Shown in pieces: positions 27,772 through 35,003 of a stretch of DNA of 41,553 nt. Position 1 is the stretch's first letter. Each line of letters starts with the position of its first letter. Origin of the DNA: Burkholderia sp. S171 (GTDB lineage: Bacteria; Pseudomonadota; Gammaproteobacteria; Burkholderiales; Burkholderiaceae); the NCBI RefSeq assembly GCF_009766085.1, contig NZ_LMUF01000047.1, positions 158,044 through 199,596 of the forward strand. The letters are read 5' to 3'. The notes beneath the pieces are model-generated. The model was not told the origin of the DNA, did not search any database, and saw only the letters and a program-made list of their open reading frames with translations. A program made the position numbers and the translations under genes.

Positions 27772-28401
27772 TCACGAAGCGCGGGGCGTTCTCGCCGTAC
27801 CAACCTTGCTTTTGTAGAAGCCCGGCAGTACCAACGCGTCGGGACTTCTGGCAAGATGCACCCCCTGCTGCACGGCGGCGCTGAACTGAAACGACGTGCT
27901 CCACAAGCGGATACGAGTCCGGAAGAAGTCCGCCCACTGGAATTCGGCAAACGGTTCAGGCGTTTTGATGTAGCCGCCCGCGTTGCGCACAAACGCGGCC
28001 AGGCTCCGGTACGGATCGTCGATCAGCCCCGAGACATTGGACGGAATCGCGGCAACGCCATGCAGGATGCCGTGCTCGTCATAGGGGTGCACCCAGCGCC
28101 GGTTCGCCATCTCCAGCCAGAAGGCATCGCCTTTCAGCTTCGACAGGTCGGCCATGACCTCAACGTAAGCATAATTAATCTGGGCGTCGAATAACGCCCG
28201 TGCAAGGTGATGATGATCGGTTGCGAAGTGAGTTCCATCCCGGCCCAACACGGCGGGAATAGGCAAGGCTTTGAGGGCGCGCTTCAATTCTTCGGCGGGC
28301 AGGGACGCAAAGTGTTTGCGTTTCTCATCGACTTCCAGCATTCCGGCGGTTATCTGCGTTGGATGGATTTGCTGCAATTCCAGCCTGACTAGTTTTTTCA
28401 T
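27772..28401 (-). CDS. ParB-like nuclease-fold protein (ParBc_2 type)
   Basis: This 209-residue protein resembles the putative ParB-like family that Pfam calls ParBc_2. It begins with LVRLELQQIHPTQITAGMLEVDEKR and has the family-like TDHHHLARALFDA motif near residue 65, where the histidines and aspartate would form the active or ligand site. The rest is a mixed alpha/beta domain. It is not the ParB of chromosome segregation: there is no ParA partner and no helix-turn-helix. It is a single gene convergent with rpoD. Its biochemical role is unknown; nuclease or nucleotide-hydrolase activity would be guesses. Confidence 0.8.
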   Translation of the reverse strand: MKKLVRLELQQIHPTQITAGMLEVDEKRKHFASLPAEELKRALKALPIPAVLGRDGTHFATDHHHLARALFDAQINYAYVEVMADLSKLKGDAFWLEMANRRWVHPYDEHGILHGVAAIPSNVSGLIDDPYRSLAAFVRNAGGYIKTPEPFAEFQWADFFRTRIRLWSTSFQFSAAVQQGVHLARSPDALVLPGFYKSKVGTARTPRAS

Positions 28402-28713
28402 AGTGTGTACGCAGGATCAAAGAGCCAGCGGCAAGCGTAACCGACGCAGTGCCCCCCAACAAGTTCGCGCAGGCACCAGCAGGCGCGGCGCGTGCGTGCT
28501 TGCTTGTGGATCCTGGTCGCACTAATCAAAGGCGCGCGCCTCGCATTTTGTTTTACATAACGCACCGTCATTTTTCGCGGTTATTGTTATGGAGATGTTT
28601 TGCGAATGTTGAAGCGCGCTTGGTGTAAATGCTGAGGTCCGTGCCGATGAAACCGGTTAGTCTGTGGGCGATCCCGGATAGCGGCGATGATTAACAAATC
28701 GAGCGAAAGGCAT
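28402..28713. other. Leader region of the first kup gene with a small upstream frame
   Basis: This stretch should hold the divergent promoters of the ParB-like and kup genes. A 15-codon frame (MKPVSLWAIPDSGDD) at 28647-28694 ends inside the upstream candidate start of kup, with its TAA overlapping the ATG at 28687 region. No other gene is seen. Confidence 0.45.
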
Positions 28714-30612
28714 ATGTCAGCATCCGTCGCAAATTCTTCGACCAAAGTTGTCCCAGGTGCACCCGTTTTAATGCTTGGCGCTGTAGGCGTCGTTTTCGGA
28801 GACATCGGGACAAGTCCGCTTTACACCCTCAGGGAATGCCTCAAGGCCGCGGGCGGAGTCAGTCAGGCAAATGTGTTCGGCATTGTGTCGCTGATCCTGT
28901 GGTCGATCCTGATTGTCGTCACGCTGAAGTACGTCAGCTTTGTCATGCGTGCAGACAATGACGGCGAAGGCGGCATTCTTGCATTAACCGCGCTGGCATC
29001 GGGCGTTGCTCCCGAGCGCTTGCGTAATGTCTTGTTGACGCTGGGCGTGTTCGGCGCAGCCATGTTCTATGGCGACTCCATGATTACACCGGCTATTTCC
29101 GTGATATCGGCGGTGGAAGGCGTGACGCTTATCGACGCCCAGCTCACTGCCTGGATCGTGCCCATTTCATTGGTTATCCTGACGGGTTTGTTCGCCATTC
29201 AGAAACATGGGACCAGTGCGGTGGGGAAGGTCTTCGGGCCGGTCATGGTGGTCTGGTTCGTGACCCTGGCCGCGTTGGGTTTGCTGCATATTGTCCAGCA
29301 TCCGGTCATTCTTGAAGCGGCTTCGCCAACCTTCGCCATCTCGTTCCTGGCGCATAGTCCGGGCACTGCGTTCATCGTGCTGGGATCGGTTTTTCTCGCG
29401 CTGACCGGCGGTGAAGCCTTGTATGCGGACATGGGGCATTTCGGTAAAAGACCGATCCGGCTCGCGTGGATGTTCCTCGTCTGGCCGAGCCTGGTCATGA
29501 ACTATTTCGGCCAGGGTGCGCTTGTCATAATGCATCCGGAAACGCTCAAGCAACCGTTCTTCGAGTCTGCTCCCTCCTGGGGGCTTGTCCCGCTCGTCAT
29601 CCTGGCGACGGCAGCAACCATTATCGCTTCGCAAGCAGTGATCTCGGGCGCGTTCTCCATGACGAAGCAAGCGGTGCAGCTTGGTTTCTTGCCGCGCATT
29701 CCAATTGTCCATACGTCGACGCATGAGATTGGTCAGGTGTACGTGCCGTTTATCAACCTCTCGTTATTCGCGGCGGTTGTGTTCCTGGTGGTGTTCTTCA
29801 AATCATCCGATAACCTCGCGTCTGCTTACGGTATTGCAGTGGCCTCCACCATGCTGCTTACCACCCTGCTGATGTATTTCATCACGCATTGCCTCTGGCA
29901 CTGGAAACCGCTGGCGACGGCGCTTGTCATCGGGCCTTTTGCGGTTGTCGATGCGGTGTTTGTATCGAGTAATGTCAGCAAGGTGCTCGATGGCGGCTGG
30001 TTCCCGTTGCTGGCAGGCGCTACGTTATTCACGGTCATGACGACTTGGCATAAGGGACGCGAAATGCTGGTGGACCGGATGAAATCCGATAACTTGCCGC
30101 TCAAGGACATCATCTATTCGCTGTGCCGGAGCAGTCACCCGCCCTCGCGCGTTGAAGGCACGGCGGTGTTCCCCGGCGGCGTGGCCGGCATGACCCCGAC
30201 GGCGTTCATGCACAACCTCAAGCACAACCGCGTGCTGCACAATACGAACATCTTTCTCGCCGGCACGACGGATAACGTGCCGCATGTCAGGGATGCCGAC
30301 AAGGCCGTGGTCGAGGATCTTGGCGATGGTTGTTATGCGGTCAGGGTGCGCCACGGCTTCATGGAGATTCCAGACGTGCCGGTGCTGCTGACACTGATCC
30401 AGAAGCAGATTCCCGGCTGGACCTACGACGCAGCCGACACCTCGTTCTTCCTCGCCCGCGACACGATTCGTGCGACCGGTGAAAGCAAGGCGATGGCGCT
30501 TTGGCGCGAAAAGCTGTTCGCGTTCCTCGGTCGCAATGCGGCGCAAGCGGCGGAGTACTACAGCTTGCCGCCTAATCGCGTGGTGGAGCTGGGCGGACAG
30601 ATCAACATGTAA
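28714..30612 (+). CDS. kup: Low-affinity potassium uptake protein Kup, copy 1
   Basis: This 632-residue inner-membrane protein is a KUP/HAK/KT family K+ symporter, probably driven by H+. It has about 12 membrane segments and a cytoplasmic C-terminal domain. Signature stretches are GVVFGDIGTSPLYTLRE near the start, RADNDGEGGILALTAL, FYGDSMITPAISVISAVEG, GGEALYADMGHFGKRPIRLAW and VISGAFSMTKQAVQLGFLPR. The ATG at 28687 is also in frame; I chose 28714 because GAAAGG precedes it. A second full-length paralogue lies at 35004. It is monocistronic and ends at a strong hairpin. Confidence 0.94.
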   Translation: MSASVANSSTKVVPGAPVLMLGAVGVVFGDIGTSPLYTLRECLKAAGGVSQANVFGIVSLILWSILIVVTLKYVSFVMRADNDGEGGILALTALASGVAPERLRNVLLTLGVFGAAMFYGDSMITPAISVISAVEGVTLIDAQLTAWIVPISLVILTGLFAIQKHGTSAVGKVFGPVMVVWFVTLAALGLLHIVQHPVILEAASPTFAISFLAHSPGTAFIVLGSVFLALTGGEALYADMGHFGKRPIRLAWMFLVWPSLVMNYFGQGALVIMHPETLKQPFFESAPSWGLVPLVILATAATIIASQAVISGAFSMTKQAVQLGFLPRIPIVHTSTHEIGQVYVPFINLSLFAAVVFLVVFFKSSDNLASAYGIAVASTMLLTTLLMYFITHCLWHWKPLATALVIGPFAVVDAVFVSSNVSKVLDGGWFPLLAGATLFTVMTTWHKGREMLVDRMKSDNLPLKDIIYSLCRSSHPPSRVEGTAVFPGGVAGMTPTAFMHNLKHNRVLHNTNIFLAGTTDNVPHVRDADKAVVEDLGDGCYAVRVRHGFMEIPDVPVLLTLIQKQIPGWTYDAADTSFFLARDTIRATGESKAMALWREKLFAFLGRNAAQAAEYYSLPPNRVVELGGQINM

Positions 30613-30643
30613 GCGTGATTCCTGCGTCACGAACGTTCGAAAA

Positions 30644-30677
30644 AAGCGCGATGGGCTGATAAAAGCCCATCGCGCTT
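30644..30677. terminator. Bidirectional terminator between kup and acid phosphatase remnant
   Basis: AAGCGCGATGGGCT (30644-30657) and AGCCCATCGCGCTT (30664-30677) form a perfect 14-bp stem. On the minus strand it is followed by six Ts, so it was probably the terminator of the now broken phosphatase gene and also serves kup. Confidence 0.88.
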
Positions 30678-30722
30678 CTATACATATGGCGCCCTACAAA
30701 GCCGCCACGTTAGACCTCAACT

Positions 30723-31195
30723 TCAGAACTGCAGTGCGGCCGTGAGATCGCCCATCGGCTTGCCGCCCGCCGCGACCATCGCTGCATCGCGTGCTGTCAG
30801 GCCCGGCAGTTTGGGCAACGAGTACCGCGTGGTAATCAGACGCAGGATGGACGTCGTATCGTATTGTGTGTGATCGACGAAACCCTTCTTCGCGTAAGGC
30901 GAAATCACCAGCGCCGGAATGCGCGTGCCCGGACCCCAGCGATCCCCCTGGGTGGCGATACGTGATCCCAGAACCCGCCATTTTCATCGTACGTCACGAC
31001 CACGATCATGTTCTTCCACTGCGGGCTCGCCTGCAAATGTTGAATCAGATTCGCTATATGCGCATCGCCCGATGCCACGTCCGTATAACCCGTGTGCTCG
31101 TTCAAGTTGCCCTGCGGTTTATAGAACGAGACTGCGGGCAGGGTGCCCGCATCGATCGCTGCGAGTGTATGGTTCGACCAAGTTTGCAGTGGAAG
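30723..31195 (-). pseudogene. 3' remnant of an acid phosphatase/phospholipase C-type gene
   Basis: Two adjoining minus-strand frames together give the C-terminal end of a phosphoesterase-family protein (acid phosphatase AcpA / phospholipase C class). The upper frame reads LPAVSFYKPQGNLNEHTGY and MIVVVTYDENGGFWDHVSPP. The lower frame reads RWGPGTRIPALVISPYAKKGF and ends DLTAALQF. They are joined by a one-base deletion at about 30945-30955 in a G-rich run. All sequence upstream of about 31170-31195 is missing and replaced by part of a dehydrogenase on the other strand. The metal-binding DENGG segment is present, but the protein cannot be made. It is a dead remnant; the frameshift alone could be a sequencing error, but the missing 5' part could not. 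Confidence 0.85.
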
Positions 31196-31563
31196 GGCTT
31201 TCAGAAGCGCTCCACGCAGAACTATCGCCGCTCGGCATTCATGTCACTGTCGTCGAGCCAGGCTATTTCCGAACGGACTTTCTCGATTCGTCGTCGGCGA
31301 TGGAAGCGAAGAATGTGATCGAGGATTACGCTGAAACCGCCGGCAAGGTTCGCGTGTCGGCGAGCGCATATAACCATCGTCAACCAGGAGATCCCAAGCG
31401 GCTCGCGCAAGCGCTGCTGACTTTGGTGTCCGCCGAGAATCCGCCGCTGCGGCTTCAGTTGGGCACGGACGCCCTGACGCGCGTTCGCGAGAAGCATGCG
31501 TTTGTCGAGCAGGAGCTTCAGACGTGGGAGGCGCTGTCGCGATCGACCGACTTTCCGGTGTGA
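31168..31563 (+). pseudogene. 3' remnant of a short-chain dehydrogenase (SDR)
   Basis: From about 31168 the plus strand reads YGSTKFAVEGLSEALHAEL, then GIHVTVVEPGYFRTDFLDSSS and a normal SDR C-terminal half ending at 31563. The first residues match the catalytic YxxxK. The NAD(P)-binding N-terminal half, with its TGxxxGxG loop, is absent; upstream DNA is the inverted phosphatase remnant. It therefore cannot work as an SDR. The break falls between about 31165 and 31195, where both remnants can be read on opposite strands. A long open frame through this region (from 30919) is a chance fusion. Confidence 0.85.
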
Positions 31564-31733
31564 GGAAGGCTTGGTGCTGAGTGCTCAGGCGTAGTCTGCC
31601 AAGTGGCTTATCATTGCTAAAACCCTCTCCTGCGCAGATCTGCAGATGGAATGCGGCCTAAGCGATGCAACCTAAGGGAGCGGGGCCGACTGCTTGCCTA
31701 TGCGCGTCTCACCCGCGCCGGAGAGGACCGAAC

Positions 31734-32186
31734 ATGACTGCATTGAACGACACCGGGCACGCCGCCACGAGGGACGTCATCACGCGCTTTTATCGGGCCA
31801 TCGAACTCGCGGATATACCGCTGCTGCGCACGGCCGTCACTTCCGACTGGCAGTATCTGCCGAGCGCATCGGGACAACCGATTGGCGCGGAACAGATAGC
31901 GCCCATGCTTGCAAATCTGGTGCATGCGCTGCCCGACATGAAAATCACCCTGCTCGATGTCCTGATCCATGACGCCATGGTCGGCGTGCGTGCAAAGGTC
32001 ACGGGCACGCAGTCGGGACCGCTCATGGGTATTCCGGCCACGTCCAAGGTGGTCGATTTCGCGATTCATTCTTTCCATGAACTCCGCGATGACCGCATTG
32101 CCAAGACGTGGCACCTTGAAGACTGGCTAGGCTTGTTCCGGCAAATTGGCGAGTTGCCGCCGGGCTTCACGAGCCGTCCCGCTTAG
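31734..32186 (+). CDS. SnoaL-like ester cyclase-type protein
   Basis: This 150-residue protein has the cone-shaped SnoaL/NTF2-like fold sequence pattern. DVITRFYRAIELADIPLLRTAVTSDWQYLP at the start is followed by APMLANLVHALPDMKITLLDVLIHD, VGVRAKVTGTQSGPLMGIPATSKVVDF, and the C-terminal HELRDDRIAKTWHLEDWLGLFRQIG. The fold serves polyketide cyclases, ketosteroid isomerases and many uncharacterised small-molecule-binding proteins; here no polyketide gene adjoins, so a specific reaction cannot be stated. A GAGAGGA site precedes the ATG at 31734; upstream codons from 31665 are discounted. It precedes an Lrp/AsnC regulator on the same strand by 138 bases. Confidence 0.85.
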   Translation: MTALNDTGHAATRDVITRFYRAIELADIPLLRTAVTSDWQYLPSASGQPIGAEQIAPMLANLVHALPDMKITLLDVLIHDAMVGVRAKVTGTQSGPLMGIPATSKVVDFAIHSFHELRDDRIAKTWHLEDWLGLFRQIGELPPGFTSRPA

Positions 32187-32300
32187 GATGGTATGCGCCG
32201 GCATCCCAAGTTTTGGCCTTTCCTCTTACATCAGACCATACGTATGAGTTAGCTATTTCCCGCCGAAAGATCGCGACTCTTAGCGGGATGCACTAACATC

Positions 32301-32323
32301 CGTATCCTCGATGGAGGATGACG
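32301..32323 (+). promoter_or_regulatory. Hairpin over the ribosome site of the Lrp/AsnC gene
   Basis: ATCCTC (32304-32309) and GAGGAT (32314-32319) form a 6-bp stem with a GATG loop. Adding CGT and ACG with one bulged G extends it to 9 bp. The GGAGG ribosome site at 32313-32317 lies mostly inside the stem. An upstream hairpin, GGATG (32286-32290) with CATCC (32297-32301), offers a competing pairing, because CATCC can also pair with GGATG at 32316-32320. Confidence 0.5.
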
Positions 32324-32324
32324 T

Positions 32325-32795
32325 ATGGAACGTATGGAATTGGACAAGATAGATCGCGCAATCCTGATAGCGATCCAGGCCGATGGCCGCGCCACCAACG
32401 CGAGTCTCGCTGAAGCTGTTGGCCTGAGCGAAACGCCATGCGCTCGCCGACTCAAGCGACTCGAAGCGGAAGGTTACATTGAAGGGTATCGGGCAATCCT
32501 GTCCAAATCCGCATTAAAACTGGGTCTGGTCGCATTTACGCTGGTGCGCTTTGGTGTGCACGACCGGCAACTGGCTGACCGGTTCGAGCGTGAAATCCAG
32601 GCTATACCGCGCATTGTTTCGTGCCACAACATTTCCGGCAGCGCTGACTATCTGGTGCAGGTCGTCGCACGAGATCTGGAGGACTATGGCACCTTCCTGC
32701 GCGACGTCTTGCGGACATTGCCCGGCGTGACGGCGGTCGAGTCCACGCTTTCACTGCGCGAGGTCAAGCGCGATGCGGGGTTGCCGTTACTCTGA
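32325..32795 (+). CDS. Lrp/AsnC-family transcriptional regulator
   Basis: This 156-residue protein has the standard Lrp/AsnC layout. An N-terminal helix-turn-helix covers residues 5-60 (LDKIDRAILIAIQADGRATNASLAEAVGLSETPCARRLKRLEAEGYI). A RAM ligand-binding beta domain follows, with ISGSADYLVQVVARDLEDYGTFLRDVL and a conserved LPGVTAVESTLSLREVK. These proteins form octamers and usually sense amino acids. They often control a transporter or enzyme next to them; here the neighbours are a SnoaL-like gene and a convergent peptidase, so the target is unclear. A strong GGAGG site is 7 bases before the ATG but lies in a hairpin. Confidence 0.95.
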   Translation: MERMELDKIDRAILIAIQADGRATNASLAEAVGLSETPCARRLKRLEAEGYIEGYRAILSKSALKLGLVAFTLVRFGVHDRQLADRFEREIQAIPRIVSCHNISGSADYLVQVVARDLEDYGTFLRDVLRTLPGVTAVESTLSLREVKRDAGLPLL

Positions 32796-32846
32796 GTGAC
32801 GCGGTCAGAGATTCATCAGGAATACGAATAATCGGCCACTCCCCAT

Positions 32847-34625
32847 TCACTGCGTTCCGCCCTTGGATCCTTCAGCCGTGCCGGCATTGTAAAAACGCAC
32901 GAGATCGCTCTTGAGCGTATGCAGCGCTGCATCGTCGAGATAGATCATGTGGCCCGTCGGATAATACGTGCGCTGCACATTCGATCGTAGCGACGGGTCC
33001 AGCTCCATATGCGCCAGATCGTATTCGGTCTGGAAGAACGGCGTTGCCAGATCGAAGTAGCCGTTAAGCGACAGCACGCGCAACTGCGGATTCTGCCGTA
33101 TCGCTTCAGCAAGGTCGCCGGCCGCATAGGGCAGCGTAAGCTGCTCTCCCCACCACTCACGATGTTTCCAGTTCCATTGCCTCAACGCGTCGTCGTTGAA
33201 TACGCGATACGCATCCTTCGGCTCGACGTGCAGGTCTTGCGCAAGATGCTCGTGCAGCGCGGCAACGTAGGCGCTTGATACGCTGGTGACCGATGGATCA
33301 TAGTCGGGGCGGCCATCGGCGTCGTCGAAGTCGATGCCTTCGAATCGCGCATCGTAGCGGCCTACGGTGCGCGATTCGTTTCTCAGCAGTTGCTTGCGAA
33401 ACCGCGATGGCCAGATTTGCAGCCGCGTCTGCTTGACGTAATTCACATCGAGGCCGGTGTAGTGCGCAATACGTGCGGCAATGGCATCGCGTTCCGAATC
33501 GGGCAGCGAGTCACCCGCGGCTAACGCTTGCGCGTAGGGGCCGGAAGCGAATGCACGGACCTCGTCGAGGAACGCGGGCAAGCTCGGCGGCTTGGGCACG
33601 ATCTTGTCGTGGTACCAGGCGATGGCCGAGTAGGTCGGCAAGTAGCTCTCGGCCTCCAGATCCGTTCCCGGCGAGTGCGCGCCCGAGTTGAGGATGGAGG
33701 ACATCAACACGACGCCATTCAATGCAATGTTGCTCTGACTCAAACGATACGCAAGCATGGCGGCGCGCGCCGTCCCATACGATTCGCCCAGCAAGTACTT
33801 CGGCGAATTCCAGCGCTGGTTCACGCTCAGGTAGCGCTCGATAAAATGTTCGAACGCATCCAGGTCTTCATCCACGCCCCAGAAGCGCTTGCCGGTTGCG
33901 CGGCCTACGATCCTTGAGAAGCCTGCACCGGGTGCATCGATGAAGACCAGGTCGGTCGTGTCCAGAAGGCTGTCAGGGTTGTCAGCGAGCACATAGGGCG
34001 CCGGTGCCGTGATGGCAGGACTCGACGTATGTGCGCGCTTGGGTCCGAACGATCCCATCAACAAAAAGACGCTGCCCGCACCCGGGCCGCCGTTAAAGAG
34101 GAACGTGATCGGACGCGTGGCCGTGGTTTTCGTGTTCGCGATGTAGGCGACATAAAAGACGCTGGCCTCGGCCTGGCCCGCGTTGTTGCGCAAAAGCAGA
34201 TTGCCGGCGGTCGCCGTGTAGTCGATCTTGCGGCCGCCGAGCCGGATTGAATGTTGCGTGACTGACGTGGTTTCTGGCGGGACCGGTATCAGTGTGTCGG
34301 TCTTGGTATCGCTGGCGGCGTCGCTGGCTGCTGCCGCCGTTCGCGCGGTGTTTGCACGGCTGCGTCGAGCGGGGTTGATGATCGCATCCGACGCGGCGTT
34401 AGCGCTTGCTGTAGCAGACGGTTGCGTCCCGTCCGTCCGCGCGGGTAGTCCTGCAGCCGATGAAGCGGGCGCGTCGGGCGGCTCTTGCCTATCAGGCGCG
34501 ACTGAGGTCTCAGCCGGTGTCGCGTCAGTCTCCTGGGACAACACCGTGGACGGACCACCAGCGAGACCAAGCACGATCAGACTGCACATCAGACCGCTTA
34601 CCACTGGGTAGAAACAAGCGCGCAT
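32847..34625 (-). CDS. Exported S10 serine carboxypeptidase-like protein
   Basis: This 592-residue protein belongs to the S10 carboxypeptidase family. It has a signal peptide (MRACFYPVVSGLMCSLIVLGL) and a low-complexity Ala/Thr/Ser/Pro stretch of about 90 residues, so it is probably exported to the periplasm or surface. The alpha/beta-hydrolase core follows, with the oxyanion segment FNGGPGAGSVFLLMGSFGP, the nucleophile motif GESYGTARAAMLA near residue 280, and the likely acid and base in NGYFDLATP and YPTGHMIYLD. It should cleave C-terminal residues from peptides or act on esters. The frame is open to 34775; I chose the ATG at 34625 because the signal peptide begins there. Monocistronic. Confidence 0.92.
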   Translation of the reverse strand: MRACFYPVVSGLMCSLIVLGLAGGPSTVLSQETDATPAETSVAPDRQEPPDAPASSAAGLPARTDGTQPSATASANAASDAIINPARRSRANTARTAAAASDAASDTKTDTLIPVPPETTSVTQHSIRLGGRKIDYTATAGNLLLRNNAGQAEASVFYVAYIANTKTTATRPITFLFNGGPGAGSVFLLMGSFGPKRAHTSSPAITAPAPYVLADNPDSLLDTTDLVFIDAPGAGFSRIVGRATGKRFWGVDEDLDAFEHFIERYLSVNQRWNSPKYLLGESYGTARAAMLAYRLSQSNIALNGVVLMSSILNSGAHSPGTDLEAESYLPTYSAIAWYHDKIVPKPPSLPAFLDEVRAFASGPYAQALAAGDSLPDSERDAIAARIAHYTGLDVNYVKQTRLQIWPSRFRKQLLRNESRTVGRYDARFEGIDFDDADGRPDYDPSVTSVSSAYVAALHEHLAQDLHVEPKDAYRVFNDDALRQWNWKHREWWGEQLTLPYAAGDLAEAIRQNPQLRVLSLNGYFDLATPFFQTEYDLAHMELDPSLRSNVQRTYYPTGHMIYLDDAALHTLKSDLVRFYNAGTAEGSKGGTQ

Positions 34626-35003
34626 CTTGGCCCCGGCTGTTTTTGTGTTCTCTAGGTGTTGGCCGGGATTCTCGATAAGCCAACACGTCGCGTCAATAGC
34701 GGTGTTGTCATCGGAGTGACGATGCTGGGTCCGTAAGCGCGCATGTAAGTATTTCGAAGTCTTAGTGTTAGCCAAGGCGCATGAGTTAACCCTTAGCGCG
34801 TTCTCTGTTCACTCCGTCGATACGCTCGGACGCGAGATCGATTCGCCGATCCGCTGACGCTTTCCTATACTTACATTAACCAGAGATAACAAACCGCTTT
34901 CACCTGACAATTAAGCCGGCTTCGGAATCGCTCCAGAACAAGCAGACGGGCGATCCGTACCCCGGGGGCCAAAGGCTCCCGGAGGAGGCCATCTGGAGGA
35001 GAC
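34626..35003. other. Divergent leader of peptidase and second kup gene
   Basis: No gene is supported. CCGGGGGCC (34962-34970) and GGCTCCCGG (34974-34982) form a 9-bp hairpin with a 3-base loop and one G-U pair, ending 21 bases before the kup start codon. It is followed by two ribosome-site-like runs, GGAGGAGG at 34981-34988 and GGAGGAG nearer the start. The first overlaps the hairpin foot. Confidence 0.5.

Noticed and set aside
30919..31563. A 214-codon frame that looks like a complete dehydrogenase
   Set aside because: Only the part from about 31168 is SDR-like; the rest reads antisense through a phosphatase remnant. Treated as a pseudogene fusion.
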